15,211 nt of DNA from an uncultured Clostridia bacterium. GTDB lineage: Bacteria > Bacillota_A > Clostridia > TANB77 > CAG-508. Under the pieces are notes generated by a model, which was not told the DNA's origin, ran no database searches, and worked only from the letters and a program-made list of their open reading frames with translations. Shown in pieces: positions 1 to 8,364 of this stretch. Each line of letters begins with the position of its first letter. Position 1 is the first letter of the stretch. The stretch is from positions 1 to 15,211 of the forward strand of contig CANQZT010000011.1 of the NCBI GenBank assembly GCA_947628335.1, read 5' to 3'. The position numbers were made by a program, and so were the translations under genes.

Positions 1-173
1 TCATAAGCTCTTTTTACTGTCATAACACTAATTCGCAAATCTTGTGCTAAATTTCTAATTGATGGCAACAATTCATTCTCTTTCAATTCATCAGTTGCTA
101 TTGCTTTTTTTATAGCTTGTTTAATTTGTTCAAATATAGGTTGATTACTACTATTGCTAATAATAATATCCAT
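1..173 (-). CDS. GntR-family transcriptional regulator, YtrA type (5' part only, runs off the left edge)
   Basis: The first 57 codons are visible and begin MDIIISNSSNQPIFEQIK. They match the start of YtrA-subfamily GntR regulators: a short strand, then 'QPIFEQI', then the winged-helix DNA-binding domain with LPSIRNLAQDLRIS and the recognition helix around VMTVKRAY. These are short repressors (about 120-130 residues) that usually sit first in an operon with ABC transporter genes, which would lie beyond the edge. I chose the ATG at 173 over the in-frame ATG at 179 because the AAAGGAGA ribosome site lies about 7-8 bases before 173 but only 1 base before 179. The gene has its own promoter with an overlapping perfect inverted repeat, so it is probably self-repressed. 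Family assignment is firm; effector and targets cannot be seen. Confidence 0.88.
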   Translation of the reverse strand, partial: MDIIISNSSNQPIFEQIKQAIKKAIATDELKENELLPSIRNLAQDLRISVMTVKRAY

Positions 174-189
174 TATCATTTCTCCTTTT

Positions 190-226
190 GTTACAACTGT
201 TATATTTATATTATAACAGTTGTAAC
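190..226. promoter_or_regulatory. Perfect 15-bp inverted repeat, likely operator of the GntR regulator
   Basis: GTTACAACTGTTATA (190-204) is repeated as its exact reverse complement at 212-226, with 7 bases between. The repeat lies between the -35 box and the start codon of the GntR gene and covers the -10 region. YtrA-type regulators repress their own operon by binding palindromes at this position. That this repeat is the operator is inferred from position and symmetry. Confidence 0.75.
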
Positions 227-236
227 AGCTTGTCAA
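208..236 (-). promoter_or_regulatory. Promoter of the GntR gene
   Basis: On the minus strand there is a perfect -35 box TTGACA (236-231), a 17-base spacer and TAATAT (213-208). TATAAT also occurs with a 15-base spacer (215-210). The -10 region lies inside the inverted repeat, so a bound repressor would block polymerase. Confidence 0.75.
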
Positions 237-240
237 TATT

Positions 241-285
241 TTTATAAAAAAATAAAAGATTATCTTTTTATATTGATAATCTTTT
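241..285 (-). terminator. Intrinsic terminator after the first histidine kinase gene
   Basis: An 11-bp stem (AAAAGATTATC at 254-264 with its complement at 275-285) and a 10-base loop are followed on the minus strand by a T-rich run (253-243). It sits about 28 bases after the kinase stop. The other strand also ends the stem in T residues, but no plus-strand gene is present to use it. The stem core GATTATC/GATAATC recurs in the terminator at 12528-12554. Confidence 0.8.
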
Positions 286-313
286 TTATCATTTTCAAAA
301 ATTTATCTCCAAA

Positions 314-1534
314 TTATTTAAAATATTTTATTACAAATTCTGTTCCTTTATTTAATTCAGAACTTACTGATACACTTCCATTATCTTTTTCTATAATAGA
401 TTTTGATAAAGCAAGTCCTATACCAACACTATCATTTGAGGTATTTTTTCCTTTATAAAATCTTTCGAATATATGCGATAAATCATTTGGATTTATTCCA
501 ACTCCATAATCTTTTATTATAATTTGAGAATATATCTTATTTTCCTCAAAGTATATATCGACTATGCTACCTTCCTTTGAATGTTCTACGCCATTTTTTA
601 AAATATTTGAAATAGCTTCAATTTGCCATTTAGCATCACAATATATTTTACTTTTTGTATTTCCATGTATATATATTTTTACATTTTTTAAATCTGATAT
701 ACTAGAAACATTGTTAATTGCTTGATTAATAATGTTCTCTAGATTTTCTTCTTTGTGTAAAAATTTTACAGTATTTGTATCTAATTTTGACAATTTTAGC
801 AATGAATTAATTAGAAAATTTATATTATAAATTTGTCTTTTTATATCATTAATAAAATCTATTCGAGTTTTTTCATCCATATCAGGATTATCCAAAATAT
901 TGTCTATCATTATAGTTATAGACGTCAACGGTGTTTTTAATTGATGAGATATATCTGATAAGGAATCTTTTAAATTTAATTTATCTGTTACAGAATTTTC
1001 TGCAACTTCTTTAAGCATTATTGTAGTTTTATAAATTTCATTTTTTAATATTGACAATTCATCTTCAGTATTATCATCAATATCTAGTCTATAATTTCTA
1101 TTGTTTATTTCTTCTATATATTTTGTGATTTCTTCAATTTTTTTATCTTTTGTACTATTATATTTAAAAAAGACAATTAACAATAATGATATAAAAATAA
1201 GCATAATGCTTAATGTACTTATCAAAAAAACAGAAAAAGATTTATTGTTATTTAAAAGTATTGATTCTTTGCTTAAATCTATACCATAACTTTTGAATAA
1301 GTTTGTATCTAAATCTTCTTCATTGTTTAATATTTCTATTAATTCATTTGTAGTTATATTAGTATAGTCTTTTTTTATTTTTTCTATTATACTCCCCAAT
1401 TTATTATTAAAATTTATGGTATAAGTTCTATATTGATAATATTGGTATAATCCCATTACAATTAGTGCAACAACTATTATAAATACAATTTCAGCTATAG
1501 ACTTCTTTAATTCAACTTTATTCTTCATTTTCAT
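314..1534 (-). CDS. Sensor histidine kinase, two-component system 1
   Basis: Membrane sensor kinase of about 406 residues that would phosphorylate the regulator encoded just upstream. Order of parts: a short cytoplasmic start, TM1 (about 13-31), an extracytoplasmic loop of roughly 65-70 residues rich in Asn/Lys/Glu, TM2 (about 101-123), a HAMP-like linker, a HisKA domain with SDISHQLKTPLTSI (phospho-His about 197), then a HATPase domain with N box (NILKNGVEH), G1 (DYGVGI), F box (FERFYKG) and G2 (GIGLALS). All catalytic motifs are intact. The start overlaps the end of the regulator gene. Possible starts are TTG 1537, ATG 1534 and ATG 1528; I use 1534, while 1528 has the better spacing from AGGA. 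The neighbouring ABC exporter suggests it senses an antimicrobial peptide or cell-envelope stress; the ligand is unknown. Confidence 0.92.
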   Translation of the reverse strand: MKMKNKVELKKSIAEIVFIIVVALIVMGLYQYYQYRTYTINFNNKLGSIIEKIKKDYTNITTNELIEILNNEEDLDTNLFKSYGIDLSKESILLNNNKSFSVFLISTLSIMLIFISLLLIVFFKYNSTKDKKIEEITKYIEEINNRNYRLDIDDNTEDELSILKNEIYKTTIMLKEVAENSVTDKLNLKDSLSDISHQLKTPLTSITIMIDNILDNPDMDEKTRIDFINDIKRQIYNINFLINSLLKLSKLDTNTVKFLHKEENLENIINQAINNVSSISDLKNVKIYIHGNTKSKIYCDAKWQIEAISNILKNGVEHSKEGSIVDIYFEENKIYSQIIIKDYGVGINPNDLSHIFERFYKGKNTSNDSVGIGLALSKSIIEKDNGSVSVSSELNKGTEFVIKYFK

Positions 1535-2177
1535 CAATCCTATATCCTATTCCTTTAATTGTGACAATAATATCTGTACCTAATTTTTCTCTAATCCTTT
1601 TTAAATAAACTGTAACTGTATTATCATTTATATCATTACCAGTCCATTCCCAAATTTTATCAATAATATCATTTCTTGTAACGACTTTGTTTAAATTAGA
1701 AAACAACAAGCCTAATATTTTTAGTTCTAAACTAGTTAATATAATTTCCTTTTTATCTTTATACACAACCATTTTATCTAAATTAAATTCTATATTTTTC
1801 ACTTTAATTACACAATTTTTCTTTTCTTTTAACCATGCTTTATTTATTCTTGCTATTAATTCTTTTGTAGAAAAAGGTTTTGTTATATAATCATCTGCTC
1901 CTAATTCTAAGCCTTTTACAATATCATCTTCTTCATCTTTTGCAGTTAAAAAAATTGTTGGTATATTTTTATTTTTAATATCATTTTTATATAATTCAAA
2001 TCCATCTCCATCTGGAAGTGATATATCTAGAATAATAAAATCTGGTCTACTTGTATTTAAAAATTTTTTTGTGCTTTTTACATTAACTTTATGAATTACC
2101 TCAAAATTACTTTGTTGTAAAGAATATATTAAACCATTGGCTAAGCTGTCATTATCTTCTACTAATAAAATATTCAT
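1518..2177 (-). CDS. OmpR/PhoB-family response regulator, two-component system 1
   Basis: A 219-residue DNA-binding regulator. The receiver domain has the acidic pair E7/D8, phospho-acceptor D51 (in IILDISLPD), T78 and K100 (ITKPF). The C-terminal winged helix carries the family pattern ending in VTVYLKRIREKLG and GIGYRI. The reading frame is open up to 2243, but the true start is ATG 2177 (MNILLVEDN), preceded by GAGAGG and matching the family's usual start. The last codons overlap the kinase gene, so the two are translationally coupled. A near-consensus promoter lies immediately upstream, in the gap after permease 1. It probably controls the exporter operon promoter at 5468-5501, where two direct repeats lie 11 bp apart as is common for this family; that link is inferred. 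Confidence 0.94.
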   Translation of the reverse strand: MNILLVEDNDSLANGLIYSLQQSNFEVIHKVNVKSTKKFLNTSRPDFIILDISLPDGDGFELYKNDIKNKNIPTIFLTAKDEEDDIVKGLELGADDYITKPFSTKELIARINKAWLKEKKNCVIKVKNIEFNLDKMVVYKDKKEIILTSLELKILGLLFSNLNKVVTRNDIIDKIWEWTGNDINDNTVTVYLKRIREKLGTDIIVTIKGIGYRIDENEE

Positions 2178-2198
2178 CAAAATTTTCCTCTCATAATT

Positions 2199-2228
2199 AT
2201 TATATAACAAATTAGGGGACTCTTTCAA
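2199..2228 (-). promoter_or_regulatory. Promoter of the two-component system 1 genes
   Basis: TTGAAA (minus strand 2228-2223), an 18-base spacer and TATAAT (2204-2199) lie about 20 bases before the regulator start. This gives the regulator and kinase a transcript separate from the ATPase-permease genes upstream. The predicted leader is very short. Confidence 0.65.
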
Positions 2229-2241
2229 GGTATAAGTCCCC
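2215..2241. repeat. GC-rich inverted repeat spanning the -35 box
   Basis: GGGGACT (2215-2221) pairs perfectly with AGTCCCC (2235-2241) around a 13-base loop that contains the -35 box. It begins 11 bases after the permease stop. It could be a weak terminator for the permease transcript, though no run of T follows it. It could also be a binding site acting on the promoter. It stands out in an otherwise very AT-rich sequence. Confidence 0.5.
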
Positions 2242-2252
2242 ATTTATTACTA

Positions 2253-4764
2253 CTAAATATTTTCATTTCGAATTGTTTCTATAGTATTTTGTTTGTTAAT
2301 CTTAGACATTGAATATTTCATAATCACAAATACTAAAATAAACACTGCAATAATCGAAATAATAATTGGATTTATTGGTATATACATTCCATTATCTATT
2401 TTTACTGAAAATGCCTTATATAATGCAAATGTTCCAACTATCCCTAAAATAACACCATATATTAATGATTTAACACAATAGAATATAGTTTCTAAGTTAA
2501 TCATTCTATTAAACTCTTTTTTAGTCATACCTATACTTTTTAGCATTGCAAATTCTTTTTGCCTTAATTCCATATTTGAAGTTATTGTATTAAATATATT
2601 TGTAACTCCAATTAATGTTATAACTGTTATAAATCCATATAAGAAAATTTTTACAATTAATGACATTGCTTTTTCTTCTCTTGCTTGTTTTGCAAAATTT
2701 GAATATCCTATATCATCAATATTTAGTTTTTTAACTTCATTTATTAATTCATCAGGATTACTAGACTGTATGCATATATATGAAGGTGTAAATTCTATAT
2801 CTTGAAATTCATCCTTATTTACTACTAAATATCCACCTCCATAATATGAATTTTCTAACCCATAAGGTTTTTCTTTACTTATATAACCTACTTTTATACT
2901 AATTTCTTTTCCGTCTAACTTTCCATTAATTGTATCTCCTATATCGTAATTATATCTTCTAGTTTGTATTTGTTTATCTTCTTTATAATACAAATATTCA
3001 TCACATAGAATTCCAGTTAGTTTTAATTTATTTGAATTTGCTCCAATTTTTTTTGAAAATTTTTCAAAGTCATTTCTATCTAATGCTACAAGATGTAAAC
3101 CAGAATATTTACCATTTCCTGTTGGAATAGACTTTTTCTGCTCTTTATCATAAACTGAATCTTCTGTTAATTCAATCCCATCTATTTTATTTATATTTTT
3201 TAAATCAAAAATCTTCAAATTATTTCCATACTCATATAATACGAAACTTTCATCTATGAAATTGACTTTTTTTATTTTACTTACATTATCTACATTGGAT
3301 GAATCATTTTTTCTTAAATATAATCTTACATTATAATCATAATCTTCATAATAATTATTAGCTACGTTAAATGTATTTGTTACAAAAACATTCATTGTTA
3401 TAAAAACAAATATACTAATAACTAAAGAAAACACTGTAGTTCTATATTTTTTCTTACTTCTTTTTAAATTCTTGTAAGCAAGCTCTCCCCCTGTTTTAAA
3501 TACTTTTAAGATTATTTTCGGAACCTTAAGTTTTTTAGGTTTTATTTTTATGTCATCAGCATTTCTTAATAATTCAATAGGCATAACTTTACTTGCTTTT
3601 CTAGCAGAACTAATAGCTGATAAATAAATAGTTATTATTCCTAATATAGCTGATAAGATAATTGGCAAAAACTTAACTTTTACAACAAGACCATCCATAT
3701 TATTTAAAAAATACTCTCCACCTATAGCATTTATAATTTTTATTAAAATAAATACAGCCAATATACCACAAACAATTCCTAATGGAATTCCAAATAAACC
3801 TAGTATTATTGCTTCAAATATTACATTTTTCTTTATTTGCTTTTTAGTTGCTCCTACACTTGAAAGCATTCCATACATCTTCATTTTTTCTGTTGTTGCT
3901 ATTGCAAATGAATTTCTAATACAAAATACACTTGTAAATATTATTATAAATATTACCACTCCAACTACTGCATATAACATTTGTACGGTCGAATCACTAA
4001 ATGCAAATGCTTCCCACCTTAAAAGTTCTTTATTTACTTCGTACGAATCAGAAGCATCTGCCATAGCTTTATAAGATGTTTCTCCTAAAAGCATTGGTAT
4101 TACTTCTTTATATTCTTTTGGATGTTTTAATGATATATATACATTTTTAATTCCTTCATTTATATTAGTAGTAATTATAGAATATCCTGGATCTGAATAT
4201 TTCTCAAATTCATATCCAGGTCTTTCTATAATTCCAACTATTGTAAATTGATAATTCTTTGTATCTACTAATTGTTCAAGTTCTCTTTTTCCAACATCTA
4301 TATTAATTTTATCTCCTATTTTTAAATTTACTTTTCCGTTATCTATAATGTGTTTACTAATAATTATTTCGTTTTTATTACTAGGAAACTTACCTTCTAT
4401 TATATTAAATTTTAAATTATCAAATGCAGTTTTATCCATTGAATACAATCTTAAATATGGTTTATCTTTGTTTTGACCATTTTCTAATTTTGCATACCCA
4501 TTCTCGTATATTGTAAAAAATTCTTTAATATCTCTATTGTTTTCTAAGGTTTTTAACTTTTCATCTGAAACATTTAACATTTTCAAATGATGATATCCAG
4601 TTTCATTTATTGCATTTTGTATTAGTGTTTCTTGAACGCTTGTCATCATTGTTGCTACAGCACATATTAGACTGCATGATAAAATAATACCAATTATTGT
4701 ACTTATTGTTCTTTTTTTATTTAACTTTAAATTTCTAATAGATAATCTGCCGAAGAATATTCAT
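2253..4764 (-). CDS. FtsX/MacB-type ABC exporter permease 1, whole only with a +1 frameshift at codon 5
   Basis: Membrane subunit of an ABC exporter or flippase, about 836 residues after the shift. ATG 4764 follows a strong AAGGAGG site inside the end of the ATPase gene. It reads M-N-I-L then CGG, and the zero frame stops five codons later. Skipping one base gives MNIL-GRLSIRNLKLNKKRT, the usual start of this family, followed by TM1. The continuous frame from 4649 alone would lack TM1 and has no ribosome site. The protein has two FtsX units, each with the coupling motif (EKMKMYGMLSSVGATKKQIK and LRQKEFAMLKSIGMTKKEF). Each unit has an extracytoplasmic region and three TM segments (about 264-390 and 705-825), with a further TM near 445. 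There is no other lesion. It pairs with the ATPase just upstream; the substrate is probably a peptide antibiotic or lipid (inferred). Confidence 0.85.
4749..4755 (-). other. Candidate +1 frameshift site CUU-CGG-C in permease 1
   Basis: Minus-strand heptamer CTT CGG C. The zero frame is Leu-Arg and then stops at 4737-4735. The +1 frame continues with GGC AGA and stays open for more than 830 codons. The layout resembles the yeast Ty1 site CUU-AGG-C: a slippery Leu codon, a slowly read Arg codon and a Gly codon in the new frame. No upstream Shine-Dalgarno-like stimulator other than the gene's own ribosome site is obvious. Confidence 0.6.
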
Positions 4765-4766
4765 GT

Positions 4767-5438
4767 TTATACCTCCTTAACAATTTTTCCATCTTCAATT
4801 TTTATAATTCTATCAGCAATTTTTGCTATTTCCATATTATGTGTAATCATAATAATTGTTTGTTTATAATCTCTATTAGATTTTTTTAGTAATGATACTA
4901 TTTCATCACTTGATTTAGAATCTAAATTTCCAGTTGGTTCATCTGCTAAAATTATTGCAGGATTTGATATCATGGCTCTACCTATAGACGTTTTTTGTTG
5001 TTGACCACCTGATAATTCATTCGGTAGATGATTTCTTCTATTTTCTAAACCTAATAATTTTATGGTTTCATTTAATTTATTTTCATTTATCTCTCTATTA
5101 TCTAGCTTTAAAGGTAAAGTTATATTTTCCTCAACATTCAAAATTGGTATCAAGTTATAAAACTGATAAATTAATCCTACTTGCCTTCTTCTAAAAATCG
5201 CAAGTGCATCATCATCCCATTGATAAATATCTTTTCCATCAATATAAACTTTTCCACTTGTTGGTCTATCTACACCACCAATTAAATGTAATAATGTTGA
5301 TTTTCCACTTCCAGATGCACCTACTATAGAAACAAATTCTCCTTTGTTTACTTTAAATGTAACATTGTCCAATGCCACCACTTTTGCACTACCTTTTCCA
5401 TACACTTTGCTTAAATTTTCTACTTTTAATATCTCCAT
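4767..5438 (-). CDS. ABC exporter ATPase 1 (MacB/LolD/BceA-type)
   Basis: Cytoplasmic ATPase of 223 residues that powers permease 1. Visible parts: Walker A GASGSGKST (about 40-48), Q loop (YQFYN), signature LSGGQQQ, Walker B IILADEPTGNLD and the switch histidine in THNM. After the signature the sequence runs KTSIGRAM where most relatives have RVAIARAL. The frame is open to 5456, but ATG 5438 is the start: an AAAGGAG site sits 7 bases before it, while ATG 5456 has no ribosome site. The stop codon is two bases before the permease ATG, and the permease ribosome site is inside this gene, so they are tightly coupled. The promoter at 5468-5501 has a good -10, a poor -35 and direct repeats, which suggests activation by a response regulator. 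Confidence 0.94.
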   Translation of the reverse strand: MEILKVENLSKVYGKGSAKVVALDNVTFKVNKGEFVSIVGASGSGKSTLLHLIGGVDRPTSGKVYIDGKDIYQWDDDALAIFRRRQVGLIYQFYNLIPILNVEENITLPLKLDNREINENKLNETIKLLGLENRRNHLPNELSGGQQQKTSIGRAMISNPAIILADEPTGNLDSKSSDEIVSLLKKSNRDYKQTIIMITHNMEIAKIADRIIKIEDGKIVKEV

Positions 5439-5467
5439 AAACTTTCTCCTTTCCATTTTATGAATTC

Positions 5468-5501
5468 ATTATATTACATCCAAAGTGACAAGTAAGTGAC
5501 A
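5468..5501 (-). promoter_or_regulatory. Promoter of exporter operon 1 with two direct repeats (likely response-regulator site)
   Basis: A perfect TATAAT (5473-5468) has no good -35 at 17 bases (CTTACT, 5496-5491). In its place, TGTCACTT occurs twice on the minus strand (5501-5494 and 5490-5483), with start points exactly 11 bp apart. PhoB/OmpR-family regulators bind head-to-tail repeats with about 11-bp spacing overlapping weak -35 boxes. The regulator at 1518-2177 is the obvious candidate (inference). Confidence 0.65.
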
Positions 5502-5523
5502 TTTACAAATTTAACTAAATTTA

Positions 5524-6957
5524 TTATTCTCTAAAATCCAATTTTACTATCTTCTTTACAAATTCCCATGTATTTTTCATAGAAGAAATAGATAATTTTT
5601 CATATGGAGAATGTACATCATAAGTATTTGGCCCAATTGCAACATAATCTATTTTTTCCATCCTTTTTTTAAAAAAACCTCCTTCAAGTACACCTTGAGT
5701 TATTACCATATCCATTTTAGCATCTGCAATTTCTTCATATAATCTGCTAATTTTCTTTACAAGATTTGACTCATAATTAGGCATAAATCCATATAATTCT
5801 TGAGCCCATATAATTTCTATTTCGTTATCTTTTACCTGTTTGTTTAAATCATTTAAATATTCCTCTTTAAGTTTAATATCATTGCTTCTAAGTGAATAAT
5901 CTATTCTAACATATTCATCAAAAATATTTACAGCTCCTAAATTGGCTGAAAGAATATAATTATTATTTTTATCAAAATAAAGAGCTCCATTTTTATAATT
6001 ATATATGAAATTTATTATTTTTTTTGAAGTAGATCTACTCATTATTTTTATATTACTCTTTATGTTTTCAATCTTTTCAAATATAATATTTTCTTGACTA
6101 AATTTTTTCTTTTGTTCAATTATATTTTTTTCTATATTTTCTATTTTAAAATTATTTTTTTCTATTACGAATATTACTTTAAATTCTCGAGGTATTACAT
6201 TTACTTTTCCATTACTTGAAATGTCTATTATTCTTATATTGTCAATTTTATTTAATATTTCTATACCTAGTTTTATTGGATTACCTCTATTTTCATCTGC
6301 AATATTTCCACCAGAATGGCCACCTTTGAAATTTGAATATTCTAATTTATATATATAGTAATCATTTAAATTTATATCTTCATATGTAATATTTACTTTT
6401 CCATACCATTCCATACAGTCTGCACTACTTATGACCATTTTTCCTTCTTTACCACAATCCAAAGATATTATTCTTTTTGCAGTTATTTTACTTACATCTA
6501 TCTTCTTTACACCAAGCATAGTAGTTTCTTCTTGAACAGTAAATATACACTCAAGCTTAGGTGTTTTAATATCACTATCTAAAAGTGCTAACATTATACT
6601 AACTCCTGTACCATTATCTGCTCCAAGCGTTGTGTTATCTGCTTTAATATAATCACCATCGATAATTAACTTTATTGGATCATTATTAAAATCATGCTCT
6701 GAATCATTAGTTTTTTCACATACCATATCTAAATGCGCTTGAAATGCTAATGTATCGAATTTTTCATATTCCTCATCTGCTTCTTTGATAACTATAATAT
6801 TATAATATTCATCTGTATAATACTTTAAATTTCTTTTATTAGCGAAATCCATAATGTAATTTCTTACTTTCTCTTCATTTGACGAATTTCTTGGAATATC
6901 GCTTATTTCCTTGAAATACTTAAACACTTCTTCTGGTTCAATATTTTCTATTTTCAT
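5524..6957 (-). CDS. pepD: Aminoacyl-histidine dipeptidase (PepD, M20 metallopeptidase)
   Basis: Cytoplasmic zinc dipeptidase of 477 residues that cleaves Xaa-His dipeptides such as beta-Ala-His and releases histidine. Family motifs in order: AHLDMVCEK (metal ligand H75, D77), TTLGADNGTGV (bridging D114), VQEETTMLG (catalytic E143 and ligand E144), SLDCGKEG (D167), NFKGGHSGGNI (dimer-domain lid), GVLEGGFF and a C-terminal GPNTYDVHSPYEKLSISS holding the last metal ligand His. Length is normal for the family. It starts at ATG 6957 inside the end of the ATPase gene, behind GGGGG at good spacing. As the last gene of an uptake operon with a His-codon leader, it probably yields histidine from imported peptides or salvages it (inference). 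I see no clear terminator after it. Confidence 0.93.
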   Translation of the reverse strand: MKIENIEPEEVFKYFKEISDIPRNSSNEEKVRNYIMDFANKRNLKYYTDEYYNIIVIKEADEEYEKFDTLAFQAHLDMVCEKTNDSEHDFNNDPIKLIIDGDYIKADNTTLGADNGTGVSIMLALLDSDIKTPKLECIFTVQEETTMLGVKKIDVSKITAKRIISLDCGKEGKMVISSADCMEWYGKVNITYEDINLNDYYIYKLEYSNFKGGHSGGNIADENRGNPIKLGIEILNKIDNIRIIDISSNGKVNVIPREFKVIFVIEKNNFKIENIEKNIIEQKKKFSQENIIFEKIENIKSNIKIMSRSTSKKIINFIYNYKNGALYFDKNNNYILSANLGAVNIFDEYVRIDYSLRSNDIKLKEEYLNDLNKQVKDNEIEIIWAQELYGFMPNYESNLVKKISRLYEEIADAKMDMVITQGVLEGGFFKKRMEKIDYVAIGPNTYDVHSPYEKLSISSMKNTWEFVKKIVKLDFRE

Positions 6958-7708
6958 TTTTATTCCCCCTAATATAATTAAATCTTTCTAAAAAAACTCT
7001 AGTCCTTACATTTATTGGATTATCTATAACATTTTTACCACTTTCAACTATACTTCCATTATCCATAAATATAATTTTATCTGCTATTTCTTTTGCAAAA
7101 GCAATTTCGTGAGTAACAATTACCATCGTTTTATTCTCATTTGATAATTCTTTTATAACTTTTAGAACTTCACCTACAAGTTCAGGATCAAGAGCACTTG
7201 TAGGTTCATCCATACATAATAGTTTTGAATCAATTGCAAGGCACCTTGCAATTGCAACTCTTTGTTTCTGACCACCAGATAAGTTACAAGGATAAAAATC
7301 TTGCTTTTCTTCAAGTCCAATTTTTCTTAACATTTTTATTGCTATATTTTCGGCTTCTTTCTTCCCTCTTTTTAAAGCTCTTTCTTGTGCGAAGATAATA
7401 TTTTCTTTTACACTCATATGAGGAAATAAATTAAAATCTTGAAAGACCATTGTAGTATTAACACTTCTTATTTTTTTTCTAGTTGATTTTTTATTTATGT
7501 TTATCAAATAATTATCATCTATTATAACTTTACCTCTATCTATACTTTCTAAATTATTGATGCATCGTAAAAGTGTAGATTTTCCAGAACCACTTGGGCC
7601 TATTATACATAAGGTTTCGCCTTCATTTAATGAAAATGATATATCTTTTAATATTACTTCTTTATCAAAATTTTTACACAAATTTTCTACTTTCAAAATC
7701 TCTTTCAT
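6938..7708 (-). CDS. Polar amino acid ABC transporter ATPase (GlnQ/HisP type)
   Basis: Cytoplasmic ATPase of 256 residues for amino-acid import. It has Walker A GPSGSGKST (37-45), Q loop (FQDFNLFPHMS), signature NLSGGQKQRVAIARCL, Walker B LLCMDEPTSALDP and switch His in VTHE. The FNLFPHMSVKEN stretch after the Q loop and the C-terminal DNGSIVESG are typical of the GlnQ/HisP/ArtP group. The start at 7708 follows GGAGG closely, 11 bases after the permease stop. The 3' end overlaps pepD by 20 bases. The leader peptide upstream suggests that the imported amino acid is histidine; the ATPase itself does not reveal the substrate. Confidence 0.95.
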   Translation of the reverse strand: MKEILKVENLCKNFDKEVILKDISFSLNEGETLCIIGPSGSGKSTLLRCINNLESIDRGKVIIDDNYLININKKSTRKKIRSVNTTMVFQDFNLFPHMSVKENIIFAQERALKRGKKEAENIAIKMLRKIGLEEKQDFYPCNLSGGQKQRVAIARCLAIDSKLLCMDEPTSALDPELVGEVLKVIKELSNENKTMVIVTHEIAFAKEIADKIIFMDNGSIVESGKNVIDNPINVRTRVFLERFNYIRGNKNENRKY

Positions 7709-7719
7709 ATCTTCCCTCC

Positions 7720-8361
7720 TTAGTTATAATATCCTAATCTTTTTTCGGCTTTATGAAAAGCAATAGATATTATTCCTACAAGTACTAGATAATATCCTCC
7801 AGCAAGAATTAACGGTGTAATTGAAAATAAATAATTTGCCTGTTTTTGTGCTAAACTAAACATTTCTACTATTCCAATTGTTTGTGCTAGAGATGTTGTT
7901 TTTACTAAAGATATAACCTCATTAGAAGAGGCTGGTAACACTTTTTTTATTACTTGTGGTAATATTATGTATATATATATTTGAAACATATTTAAACCTA
8001 GTGTTTTAGCCGCTTCTGATTGACCTTTTGGCACACTATTTATTCCACTTCTAAATATTTCACTAAAATATGCTGTATAATTTATTACAAATGCAATTAT
8101 AATAGCTAGAAATCTATCAATGTATGTTTTAAATATGTAATATGGTGCAAAATATACAAAAATTATTTGCAAAATCATAGGCGTGCCACGAATAATTAAA
8201 ATATATAATGCTATTATTTGCGATATTAATCTATTTTTACAATTTCTCAGTATTGCTACTACTATCCCAAGAGGAATAGAAAAAAGTAAAGTTATACAAA
8301 AAATACTTAAAGTTGACCCAAGACCAGAAAACAATATTTTGCATAAATTTAATATTTCCAT
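7720..8361 (-). CDS. Polar amino acid ABC transporter permease (HisMQ/GlnP type)
   Basis: Inner-membrane permease of 213 residues with about five TM segments. The family motif for the ATPase contact (EAA loop) reads SEAAKTLGLNMFQIYIYIILPQ (split here as SEAAKTLG, then LNMFQIY, then IILPQ). Earlier segments ALYILIIRGTPMILQ and YFSEIFRSGI are characteristic of the His/Glu/Gln/Arg permease family. It begins three bases after the binding-protein stop, and its AGGAGG site overlaps that gene's end. With a single permease gene, the channel is probably a homodimer. Confidence 0.95.
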   Translation of the reverse strand: MEILNLCKILFSGLGSTLSIFCITLLFSIPLGIVVAILRNCKNRLISQIIALYILIIRGTPMILQIIFVYFAPYYIFKTYIDRFLAIIIAFVINYTAYFSEIFRSGINSVPKGQSEAAKTLGLNMFQIYIYIILPQVIKKVLPASSNEVISLVKTTSLAQTIGIVEMFSLAQKQANYLFSITPLILAGGYYLVLVGIISIAFHKAEKRLGYYN

Positions 8362-8364
8362 AAT

